Shown here piece after piece: positions 54,765-62,479 of a stretch of DNA of 64,000 nucleotides. The notes beneath the pieces were generated by a model. It was not told the origin of the DNA. It searched no databases and worked only from the letters and a program-made list of their open reading frames with translations. Source of the DNA: Gleimia sp. 6138-11-ORH1. GTDB taxonomy: Bacteria; Actinomycetota; Actinomycetes; Actinomycetales; Actinomycetaceae. The position numbers and the translations under genes are program-made. Positions within the stretch are counted from its first letter, which is position 1, and each line of letters begins with the position of its first letter. The stretch lies in NCBI RefSeq assembly GCF_024814355.1, contig NZ_JANUXV010000004.1, positions 62,001-126,000 on the forward strand. The letters run 5' to 3'.

Positions 54765-55742
54765 TTACGCTCCCAGCCCACGGTTTTTGAGCCACTGGAT
54801 TTGCTGGCAAAAGTGCGGGTATTGTCCGCCCTCGTGTCCTTTGAATGGGTAGAGCACCATTTCAGCCGGCCCTGCGTATTCGTTGTAGGCGCCGAAAGTG
54901 GTGGTGGGTGGCACGCAGTCGTCCATTAGCGCCACGGAAAAGAGGGCGGGCGCGTGGGCTTGGCGGGCAAAGTTGATTCCGTCAATGTAGGCGAGGTTTT
55001 CTAAAACTGCCGGTACTCGCTCGGGGTAAACTGCCAGGTAGCGGCGGAGTTCGCGGTAGGGGGGAACTTCTGCGATGGTGGCACCTTGATAGTAGTCGCA
55101 GAGCCAGGCAACGTCGGGTAGGATCGCTTTTACTTGCGGGTGGAGTGCCCCGGCGGTGAGGGAGAGTCCTCCGCCTTGACTGATTCCGGTGAGGATGATT
55201 TTTTGATTATCTACGGCAGGGATTTCTAAGGCGGTGTCAATGGCGCGTACTGCGTCGGTGATTAACCTGCGGTAGTACATGGTTTCGCGCTGTTCAATCC
55301 CTCGGGTGAGGTGTCCGATGGTGGCTGCGCTGGTGGGGTGGGGGTCGGGGGTGTCGCCTCCACTGCCCCAGTCTCCGCCCTGTCCGCGGGTGTCCATCAG
55401 AAGGTGTATGTATCCGGCTGAGGGCCATTTGATTTCTGCGCCGGCAAGGCCCCGGCCTCCGCCGTAGCCAATGTATTCGATGATGGTTGGAAGCGGTCTT
55501 GGGCTTTCTATGAATCCGCTTGGGCCACTTAACCAGCCTTTGATGGGGTCTGCGGCATATCCGCCGAAAGTTAGTTCATAGAAGTCGAGGTGTTTGTTGG
55601 GGGTTTCTACGGGTGTAAAGGTGGCGGGTTTAGCTGCGTTGCGTGCTTCGGTGAGGGTTTGGTTCCAAAATGCTGCAAAGTCGCTGGGGAGTTTTACTTT
55701 TGAACGGTAGGCGTAGAGTTCTTCCGGATCGGTGTAGACCAT
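54765..55742 (-). CDS. Acetylesterase, CE7 (acetyl xylan esterase/cephalosporin deacetylase) family
   Basis: A 325-residue cytoplasmic alpha/beta hydrolase. The family RGQGGD block is at 119-124 and the nucleophile S188 lies in GISQGG. The acid is in MDDCVPP (D274/D275) and the base is H303 in KGHEGG. CE7 enzymes remove acetyl groups from small sugars and glycosides. Downstream of nanE, it may de-O-acetylate sialic acid or derived sugars, an inference from position only. The final Gly-Ala-stop matches the GGAGCGTAA of the palindromic repeat. Confidence 0.9.
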   Translation of the reverse strand: MVYTDPEELYAYRSKVKLPSDFAAFWNQTLTEARNAAKPATFTPVETPNKHLDFYELTFGGYAADPIKGWLSGPSGFIESPRPLPTIIEYIGYGGGRGLAGAEIKWPSAGYIHLLMDTRGQGGDWGSGGDTPDPHPTSAATIGHLTRGIEQRETMYYRRLITDAVRAIDTALEIPAVDNQKIILTGISQGGGLSLTAGALHPQVKAILPDVAWLCDYYQGATIAEVPPYRELRRYLAVYPERVPAVLENLAYIDGINFARQAHAPALFSVALMDDCVPPTTTFGAYNEYAGPAEMVLYPFKGHEGGQYPHFCQQIQWLKNRGLGA

Positions 55743-55771
55743 GATTTTCCCTTGTTTTTGATTGTAAAAAG

Positions 55772-55814
55772 GGTGGGAAACTCAAAGTTGTTTAGTTCTT
55801 TTGAGTTTCCCACC
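55772..55814 (-). terminator. Terminator between nanE and the CE7 esterase
   Basis: GGTGGGAAACTCAAA (55772-55786) pairs perfectly with its complement at 55800-55814. On the minus strand the stem is followed by TTTTTAC. It should stop most nan transcripts before the esterase gene, so read-through or a separate promoter would be needed for the latter. Confidence 0.85.
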
Positions 55815-55839
55815 TAAGGGTTTGTGCGGGTTTTCCCGT

Positions 55840-56529
55840 TTAGATGACGGCGTTAAACCAGCGGGTGATCGTTGTGGGGTGCGTAATTGCGGTTCCCACA
55901 CAGGCTGCGTGGATTGGACGGGTGAAAACTTCCCGGAGTTGTTCGACGGTGTGGATCCGTCCTTCAACTACGATCGGTTTGGTGATCCGCGCGCAGACTT
56001 GGTCGATTAGTTCGAAGTCTGGTCCGTCGGTTTTGGGTCGTTCACCGGTGTAGCCTGCTAGGGTGGTGCCGATTAGGTCAGCTCCTGCTTCTTCTGCGCG
56101 CAGAGCGTCTTCTAATGATCCGCAGTCTGCCATGACGGCTACGCCGGGAAATTCGTCGTGGATTGCTTTGCAGGCGGAGGCGAAGTCGCCGGAAAGGCGT
56201 TCGCGTCCGGTCGCGTCGATAGCCACGATAGATGCTCCTGCCAGGGCGCAGGCGCGGGCGTGTGCTTCCGAGGGCGTAATGTAGACGCCTGAGTGCCCGT
56301 ATTTAACTAAGCCCACTACCGGTACGGTTACGGCTTGGCGGGCAGCGGTAATATCAACTACGCCTTGGACGCGTACTGCGGCTGCGCCGCCTTCTACTAC
56401 GGCTTGGCACATGCGAGCGGTTACTTCCGGGGTGCGCAGTGGTTCGCCGGGGTAGGCTTGACAGGAAACAATCAGACCTTTTGAGGCGGCGATAATTCCC
56501 TCGATAGTAATATCTTCTTGATCGCTCAT
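55840..56529 (-). CDS. nanE: N-acetylmannosamine-6-phosphate 2-epimerase
   Basis: A 229-residue TIM-barrel enzyme that converts ManNAc-6-P to GlcNAc-6-P. SCQAYPGEPLRTPEVTARMCQAVVEGGAAAVRVQG near 21-55, KYGHSGVYITPS and IVVEGRIHTVEQLRE are diagnostic blocks. I start at 56529 (GAGAGAAG site); an in-frame ATG at 56556 would add nine basic residues. It is the third catabolic step after nanA and nanK upstream. Confidence 0.94.
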   Translation of the reverse strand: MSDQEDITIEGIIAASKGLIVSCQAYPGEPLRTPEVTARMCQAVVEGGAAAVRVQGVVDITAARQAVTVPVVGLVKYGHSGVYITPSEAHARACALAGASIVAIDATGRERLSGDFASACKAIHDEFPGVAVMADCGSLEDALRAEEAGADLIGTTLAGYTGERPKTDGPDFELIDQVCARITKPIVVEGRIHTVEQLREVFTRPIHAACVGTAITHPTTITRWFNAVI

Positions 56530-56580
56530 TTTCTTCTCTCTGGTTTTGTTTTCCAACTGGTTTGAGTTTTGTTTCGGCGT

Positions 56581-57531
56581 TTAAGCCTGGAATGTTGCAA
56601 ATGCTAAGGCAGCTGCTCCGGCTTGGGGGGCGGCTCCACCTAGGGAGGCAGCAACTAGTGGCACTTCTTTAAGTGCTGGCATTAGTTGTGCTTCGTAGGC
56701 GGCTCTCAGTGGTTTCCAGTAGACTTCTCCGGCAGCTGCCATGCCTCCACCTAAGATGACTATTTCTGGGTCCAGACAGTTGACTAATCCGGCGATGATT
56801 TCTCCGGTGGCGGTGGCTGCGTCGGTGAGGACTTCTAAGGCAATTTGGTTGCCTGTTTCAGCTTGCCGTTCCAGGTCGATGCCGTCTGCTACTGTTGCGC
56901 CTCGTTGGTTTGCCCAGCGGACCATGGTGGGGCCTGCGGCGATGGCTTCGAGGTGTCCGTCTACTCCGCAGGAGCATTCGTGTCCGCGCCCGTAGGGGGT
57001 GACGATATGTCCTACGTGTCCGGCCAGCCCGGTTGCGCCGCGGACAATTTCTCCGTTGATGGTGAAAGCTCCGCCGATTCCGGTGCCTACGGCTACCATG
57101 AGTACGGTTTTGTGTCCGGCTCCGGCGCCCAGCCAGGCTTCTCCTCTGGCGTGTGCGTGCACGTCATTTTCGATGATGGTGGGCATTTCGGTGGCGGCTT
57201 CAACGATTTGTGCCAGTTGGGTGCCGGTCCACCCGGGGATTGCTTCCGTGGCGGAGCGTATGAAGCGGCCGCTGGGGTCAATCACGCCGGCGCTTCCGAT
57301 CCCGCACCCGATTGGGGTTCGTCCCATTTCCAGGGCTTTTTCTTTTACGAGGGCGGCGATGGACGCAACTGTGTTGGCGACGTCGGTTCCTCCGGTTTTT
57401 GGAGTGGGTGCACTCCAGGAGGGGAATTCTTTTTTGCTAGCTACGACGTTGCCGTCGCTATCGACAAGCGCACCGGCTATTTTGGTGCCTCCAATGTCGA
57501 TGGCGACGGCAACTGGAAGTTGGTTGCTCAC
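56581..57531 (-). CDS. nanK: N-acetylmannosamine kinase, ROK family
   Basis: A 316-residue sugar kinase. The ATP loop is AIDIGGTKIAGALVD near residue 10. The catalytic END motif is IENDVHAHARGEAWLGAG, and the ROK zinc site reads CSCGVDGHLE, with His where Cys is more usual (CxCGxxGCxE). Phosphorylation of ManNAc is inferred from its place between nanA and nanE; ROK specificity cannot be read reliably from sequence. Its start overlaps the nanA stop by 4 nt. Confidence 0.88.
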   Translation of the reverse strand: MSNQLPVAVAIDIGGTKIAGALVDSDGNVVASKKEFPSWSAPTPKTGGTDVANTVASIAALVKEKALEMGRTPIGCGIGSAGVIDPSGRFIRSATEAIPGWTGTQLAQIVEAATEMPTIIENDVHAHARGEAWLGAGAGHKTVLMVAVGTGIGGAFTINGEIVRGATGLAGHVGHIVTPYGRGHECSCGVDGHLEAIAAGPTMVRWANQRGATVADGIDLERQAETGNQIALEVLTDAATATGEIIAGLVNCLDPEIVILGGGMAAAGEVYWKPLRAAYEAQLMPALKEVPLVAASLGGAAPQAGAAALAFATFQA

Positions 57532-58445
57532 AGCAGATCAGCCTGCTTTAGGATTTCTGCGATTCCTGCGATTTCTTCTTCGTTTAGGGTGCGTACTGGT
57601 TCTGGCATCCGGTTGGAGGCGAATACTCCGAGGGCTTTGAGGGCGCCCTTGAAAGCGCCTACGCCTGCGCCGTAACCTTGGATTCCCTGGGGAACGAAAA
57701 CGATCCGCATTAAGTCGCTTAGGCGGTCTTGTTCTTTGCGAACGGTTTCCCAATCGCCTGCTTGGTAGGCCTGCCATTGGCGGACGTAACCGGCTGGGTC
57801 AATGTTACCTAAGCCAGGTACGCAGCCATCTGCTCCTGCCATGTAGGCGCCGTCTACGACTACTTCGTGTCCGGTGAGGATGGTGAGCGGGTGTCCGGCG
57901 CGTTCGTTGTCCTGGCAGAGGAAGCGGAAGTTTACGTCGTCGCCGGAGGAGTCTTTCACACCTGCGAGGATGCCTTCTTTACCTAGACGTACCAGCATGT
58001 TGCGGTCAAGTTTGACGTGTACGCAAACTGGAATGTCGTAGGCGAAGAGGGGAAGATCGACGGCTTCGCGGATGAGGCGGAAGTGGCGTTCGATTTCAGC
58101 TGGTCCCTGCAGTGCGTAGAAGGGTGCGGTAGCTACCAGGGCGTCTGCGCCGAGTTCTTTTGCTACTTTAGCGTGTTCGATTACGCGGCTAGTTTCGGTA
58201 TCGATTACACCTACTAGGACGGGAACTCGACCGGCATTGATTTCTACTGCGGCGGCGATGATTTCGCGGCGACGTTCGTCGGTTGAGAATACTACTTCAC
58301 CGGAAGAACCCAGAATGAAGAGACCATCTACCCCGGCTTCTAGCATACGGTTGATGCTGTTAGCGAATGAGGCTTTATCGAATTGTCCGTCTGCGGTAAG
58401 AGCAGTTACTACCGGGGGAACAACCCCGCGGAATGAGTGAGTCAT
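57528..58445 (-). CDS. nanA: N-acetylneuraminate lyase family protein
   Basis: A 305-residue DapA/NanA-superfamily barrel that would cleave sialic acid to ManNAc and pyruvate. The GSSGE motif (46-50), Tyr136 in FAYDIPV and the Schiff-base Lys164 in AGVKDSSGD are present. The usual NAL form GSTGE is GSSGE here, so related aldolases are possible, but the flanking nanK, nanE and transporter genes support sialate lyase. It lies 18 nt after the OppF-like ATPase. Confidence 0.86.
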   Translation of the reverse strand: MTHSFRGVVPPVVTALTADGQFDKASFANSINRMLEAGVDGLFILGSSGEVVFSTDERRREIIAAAVEINAGRVPVLVGVIDTETSRVIEHAKVAKELGADALVATAPFYALQGPAEIERHFRLIREAVDLPLFAYDIPVCVHVKLDRNMLVRLGKEGILAGVKDSSGDDVNFRFLCQDNERAGHPLTILTGHEVVVDGAYMAGADGCVPGLGNIDPAGYVRQWQAYQAGDWETVRKEQDRLSDLMRIVFVPQGIQGYGAGVGAFKGALKALGVFASNRMPEPVRTLNEEEIAGIAEILKQADLL

Positions 58446-58463
58446 TTTTTCTCCAATAGGTTT

Positions 58464-59264
58464 TCAGGATTCTTGCACAAGTGAAGGTACTGCTGAGAGC
58501 AGCATCTTGGTGTATGGGTCTTTCGGGCTGTGGAAGATATCGTAGGTTGGTTGTTCTTCCACTACGGAGCCTTTGTACATAACCGCGATCTTGTCGGAAA
58601 TGTAACGTACGGTATTGATGTCGTGTGAGATAAATACCAGGCCCAGACCAAGTTGTGCTTTGAGGTCGGTGAGCAGGTTCAGTACCTGTGCGCGGACGGA
58701 AACGTCCAGTGCTGAGGTGGGTTCGTCGGCAATAATCACGTCTGGTTCCAGTACCAGGGCGCGTGCGATTGCCACACGCTGACGCTGTCCACCTGAGATT
58801 TGCCGTGGCAGTACGTCCAGGGCGCTTTGGGGTAGACCTACTAATGCAAGTAGTTCTTTAACTCGTGCCAGTCGTGATTTTTCGTCACCGATTCCGTGGA
58901 CGCGCAGCGGATCGACTAGGGCGTCACGTACGATCATACGTGGGTTTAGTGCGGTGGCTGGGTCTTGGAATACAACGGAGATTGACCGTCCAATTTCTAA
59001 GCGTGATTTGGAATCAAATGACGCTGGTTTTCCTTTGAAGTAGATTTCTCCGGAGGTTGGTTTTTGTAGCCCCACCATAACTCGTGCGGTAGTTGATTTA
59101 CCACATCCAGATTCCCCTACGATTCCCAGGGTTTCTCCGCGGGAGACGGAAAGGCTCACGTCGTTTACGGCATGTACCTTATCGGGGCGGAATAGTTTTC
59201 CGGTGCGGGAGGTGTGGATTACGTGAACGTTTTTTAGTTCAATTACTGGAGTTTCTGCAGTCAT
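58464..59264 (-). CDS. Oligopeptide/sialate-type ABC transporter ATPase (OppF-like)
   Basis: A 266-residue ATPase with Walker A GESGCGKSTTARVM, signature [15 protein letters not shown] and Walker B VIIADEPTSALDVS. The end (KDPYTKMLLSAVPSL) is the OppF/DppF oligopeptide tail. It pairs with the ATPase half of the fused protein upstream. A dipeptide-class transporter dedicated to sialic acid is known (SatABCD of Haemophilus ducreyi), which fits this operon. Confidence 0.9.
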   Translation of the reverse strand: MTAETPVIELKNVHVIHTSRTGKLFRPDKVHAVNDVSLSVSRGETLGIVGESGCGKSTTARVMVGLQKPTSGEIYFKGKPASFDSKSRLEIGRSISVVFQDPATALNPRMIVRDALVDPLRVHGIGDEKSRLARVKELLALVGLPQSALDVLPRQISGGQRQRVAIARALVLEPDVIIADEPTSALDVSVRAQVLNLLTDLKAQLGLGLVFISHDINTVRYISDKIAVMYKGSVVEEQPTYDIFHSPKDPYTKMLLSAVPSLVQES

Positions 59265-59266
59265 TA

Positions 59267-61336
59267 TCAGACCTCCTCAGTGCTACGACGCTTAGCAATT
59301 TTCGCTAGTGCGTCTTCACGGTCTTTGTGCTGTGAGTAGATATGTTCAGTTCCTTCGATCTGAATCATTTCTGGGCGGCTGTCCAAACCTACGGTTGGTT
59401 GTGAAGAGCGTGGAGCGAAACGGTCACCGACAACGAATTCGCGTGGTGATGGCACGGTTCCCGGAACTTGGTGGAGGCGTCCTCCACCTGATTCGATGGA
59501 GAGCACTGCTCCCAGCAAACCTTGGGTGTATTCGTGGACTGGCTGTCCTAAGAGTTCCTGGGTACGTCCTTGTTCCACTACCTGTCCGGCGTACATTACG
59601 GTGATCCGGTGGGATACGGATGCTACCAGTGCCAAGTCGTGGCTGACGAATACCATTGCGAAGCCAAGCTTTTCGCGTAGTTCGTTGAGCAGGTCGATCA
59701 CTTGCTTTTGAACGGTTACGTCCAGCGCAGTGGTGGGTTCGTCTGCGATGATCAACGATGGGTCGCGGGTTAGGGCCATGGCGATGAGCACGCGCTGACG
59801 CTGTCCACCGGAAAGTTCGTGTGGGTAGGACTTCAAGGTACGTACTGGGTCTAGGCCCACCAGTTCCAGAAGTTCTTCTGCGGTGCGGGTACCGCCGCGT
59901 TTGGTTAGCTGCGCCATTTGGGAGCGGATCAGCATGGATGGGTTCAAGGACGAGAGTGCGTCTTGGTAGATCATTGCCAGCTTGTGTCCGCGTAGTGCGT
60001 TGTGTTCCTTCGGATCCATGCCAACCAGGTTCTTGCCGTCGAAGAGGATTTCGCCTTCGATCTTGGCAGTTTCTGGGAGCAGACCCATGATGGCCATGGA
60101 GGTAATTGATTTACCACAACCAGATTCACCCACAAGGCCCATGGTTTCGCCGGGGCGTACGGAGAAGGATACGTTATCGACGATACGTACATCACCGTGT
60201 GCTGCGGGGAAGGAGATGGAGAGGTTCTTTACTTCAAGCAGTGGTGCTTGGGCAGCTTGTTCGTCTGAAAGTACCAGGCGGTCGGTGCGGAGTGCTTCAC
60301 TACGCTGGAGGGCGTTGAGGCGTCCTTGCAGGGATTCTTCCTGGCTGTGGTGTGCGGCTACCATTTCTTGGTTGCGTGCTTCAAGTTCTTCTTCGGTCAG
60401 TCCGCCCTTTGCGTTGTTCACTCGTGCACGTGGGGCGGCGAGGGCGTCGGTTAGCCCTTCTGCCAATACGTTGAGTGAAAGGGTGGTGATGAGGATCATC
60501 AAGCCTGGGAATAGGGTTGGCCACCAGTCACCGTTATTTGCGAGGGCTTTGCCGTCTGCCAAGATGTTACCCCAGGATGGTTCTGGTGGCTGCACGCCGG
60601 CTTGGATGAAGGACAGGGATGCTTCCAGCACGATTGCGTCTGCAACCAACACGGTGGCGAACACCATGATGGGGGCAACACAGTTACGGGCAACGTGCTT
60701 GAAAAGAATCCAGGAGGTGCGGGCTCCCATTACTCGTGAGGCGGCTACGTAGTCTTCTCCGAATTGGGCGAGGACGTTTGCACGCACGATACGGGAGAGT
60801 TGTGGCGTGTAGAGGAAGCCGATGGAGAAGATGATCACGGCTACGGATTTACCGAGGGAGGCAACGAATACCGCTACCAGGGCAATGCCGGGGAAGGACA
60901 TGACGATATCGAGGATACGCATGAGCACTTCCGAAACTGCCTTGTTTGCAGTGGCGGCAATGGAGCCGAGGATTGCTGCGGCGACGAGGGCCATACCGGT
61001 GGAGAGTAACCCGATTACTAAGGAGTAGCGGGCTCCGTACATTACACGGGCGAAGATGTCGCGTCCGCTTGCGTCGGTACCGAACCAGAAGTTGCTGTCT
61101 GGTGGAACTACGGGGCGGATGGCGCTGTCTGCGGCTTCTTTTCCGACGATGTCAGCTTCGAAAGGTAGTGAAGTTGTCAGTGGGTCGAATTTAGTGATGA
61201 GGGGGGCGAAGATTGCCATGAATACTACTAGGAGCAGGATTCCAACGGCGATGCGGGACCCCAGGGGCATGCGGGACTTGTTGAATCGAAGTCCGGGTAC
61301 GCTTAAACGTTCAGTTAGTTTTTTACGCATTCTCAC
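59267..61336 (-). CDS. Fused DppC permease - DppD ATPase of the sialate/peptide ABC transporter
   Basis: A 689-residue fusion. Residues 1-310 are a DppC-type permease (FGTDASGRDIFARVMYGAR, and the EAA loop AASRVMGARTSWILFKHV). A charged linker (310-375) leads to a DppD-type ATPase (GESGCGKSITSMAIMG, SGGQRQRVLIAMAL, LIIADEPTTALDVT). The ATPase ends in an oligopeptide tail and a 70-residue extension. Permease-ATPase fusions of this order occur in Actinobacteria. It overlaps the dppB-like gene by 4 nt. Confidence 0.93.
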   Translation of the reverse strand: MRMRKKLTERLSVPGLRFNKSRMPLGSRIAVGILLLVVFMAIFAPLITKFDPLTTSLPFEADIVGKEAADSAIRPVVPPDSNFWFGTDASGRDIFARVMYGARYSLVIGLLSTGMALVAAAILGSIAATANKAVSEVLMRILDIVMSFPGIALVAVFVASLGKSVAVIIFSIGFLYTPQLSRIVRANVLAQFGEDYVAASRVMGARTSWILFKHVARNCVAPIMVFATVLVADAIVLEASLSFIQAGVQPPEPSWGNILADGKALANNGDWWPTLFPGLMILITTLSLNVLAEGLTDALAAPRARVNNAKGGLTEEELEARNQEMVAAHHSQEESLQGRLNALQRSEALRTDRLVLSDEQAAQAPLLEVKNLSISFPAAHGDVRIVDNVSFSVRPGETMGLVGESGCGKSITSMAIMGLLPETAKIEGEILFDGKNLVGMDPKEHNALRGHKLAMIYQDALSSLNPSMLIRSQMAQLTKRGGTRTAEELLELVGLDPVRTLKSYPHELSGGQRQRVLIAMALTRDPSLIIADEPTTALDVTVQKQVIDLLNELREKLGFAMVFVSHDLALVASVSHRITVMYAGQVVEQGRTQELLGQPVHEYTQGLLGAVLSIESGGGRLHQVPGTVPSPREFVVGDRFAPRSSQPTVGLDSRPEMIQIEGTEHIYSQHKDREDALAKIAKRRSTEEV

Positions 61337-62301
61337 ACGCTCCTAATGCGTGGGTTGACTAATACGTAGAGCATGTCAACGATGATGTTAATGAAAATGA
61401 AGGCTAGGGCAACGGTGAGGGTTACACCCTGTACCAGGTAAACGTCGTTACGGGTAACGCCGTCTAGGATGAGTTGGCCCATTGCTTGAATATTGAAGAT
61501 GATTTCAATAATTACTGCGCCACCCATCAGGTAACCGACGCGCAGGCCGATTACGGTGATTGGGGTGATTAGTGCGTTGCGCAGTACGTTACGGCCGATA
61601 ACCACCTGTTTTGGAATACCTGCGCCAATGGCGGTACGTACGTAGTCTTTGTCGAGTTCTTCAACCATTGCGGTACGCACCACGCGGGTGAGTGAGCCGG
61701 CTACTGGTACTGCCAGCGCGAAAGCGGGGAGGAAGATGTTATTGATGTAGGTGGCGGGGTCTTCGGAGAAAGGAACCCAGGAACCGACCAGCGCGGGGAA
61801 GGTTCCGGTACCACCGGGGACTGTGCCGAATGCTTGAATCAGTAGGATTGCGAGCCAGAAGGATGGGGTTGCTAACGCGGCGATGGAGAAAACGCGGATA
61901 ACCTGATCTGGCCAGCGATCTCGGTATAGGGCTGCGATTACGCCGAATACGAAGGAGATTACCAAGGCGATAGCTAAGCCGATGAAGGTTAGCTGCAAGG
62001 TAATGGGGAATGCTGTCGCAATCAGATCAGTTACTTGCGTATTCCCTTTAGATACTCCCAGGTCGAAGGCGGTTAGCAGACCGTAGAGGAAAGCTCCGTA
62101 ACGAACTAATAGGGGGTCGTTAAGACCGTGTTCTTCACGGTATTGTTCCAGGGCTTCGAGGGAAGCCGATTCGCCCAGGGCCAGCTGTGCTGGATCGGCG
62201 GGTGAGAATGACATTATGAAGAAGACTAAGAATGTGACGCCTAAAACCATGATTGGTAGGGCGACCAGGCGTCTTCCAATAAGACGTATGAGGTTTGACA
62301 C
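61333..62301 (-). CDS. DppB-type permease of the sialate/peptide ABC transporter
   Basis: A 322-residue membrane protein with six helices. The start (RRLVALPIMVLGVTFLVFFIMSFSPADPA) and the EAA-type loop VRTAMVEELDKDYVRTAIGAGI are typical of DppB/OppB. The end block GVTLTVALAFIFINIIVDMLYVLVNPRIR is also standard. It forms the heterodimeric channel with the DppC half of the fusion. Confidence 0.93.
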   Translation of the reverse strand: MSNLIRLIGRRLVALPIMVLGVTFLVFFIMSFSPADPAQLALGESASLEALEQYREEHGLNDPLLVRYGAFLYGLLTAFDLGVSKGNTQVTDLIATAFPITLQLTFIGLAIALVISFVFGVIAALYRDRWPDQVIRVFSIAALATPSFWLAILLIQAFGTVPGGTGTFPALVGSWVPFSEDPATYINNIFLPAFALAVPVAGSLTRVVRTAMVEELDKDYVRTAIGAGIPKQVVIGRNVLRNALITPITVIGLRVGYLMGGAVIIEIIFNIQAMGQLILDGVTRNDVYLVQGVTLTVALAFIFINIIVDMLYVLVNPRIRSV

Positions 62302-62399
62302 GCTGCATTACTCCCTTGCACTTGCTGCGCTTTACTCTCGACAATGTCGGGGGTTTCTGATTAAAGCAATTCGTCTGAGAATTACTAAGTTTAGTGAGA

Positions 62400-62437
62400 C
62401 TGTGGGGGCCGGATAAGTTTTATCCGACCCCCACAAT
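62400..62437 (-). terminator. Attenuating hairpin between binding protein and permease genes
   Basis: GTGGGGGCCGGATAA pairs with TTATCCGACCCCCAC with one mismatch and a 3-4 nt loop. It lies 43 nt past the binding-protein stop, and no T-run follows on the minus strand. It more likely stabilises the upstream mRNA or attenuates read-through than fully stops it. Confidence 0.65.
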
Positions 62438-62479
62438 CTTTTAGTTTGGAGGCTTTAGTTAAGCCGTTACCTGATTAGA

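Noticed and set aside
56845-57675. 276-codon and 213-codon plus-strand frames opposite nanK/nanA
   Set aside because: Both are antisense shadows of recognised genes; the Gly/Ser/Cys-rich composition is typical of shadow frames.
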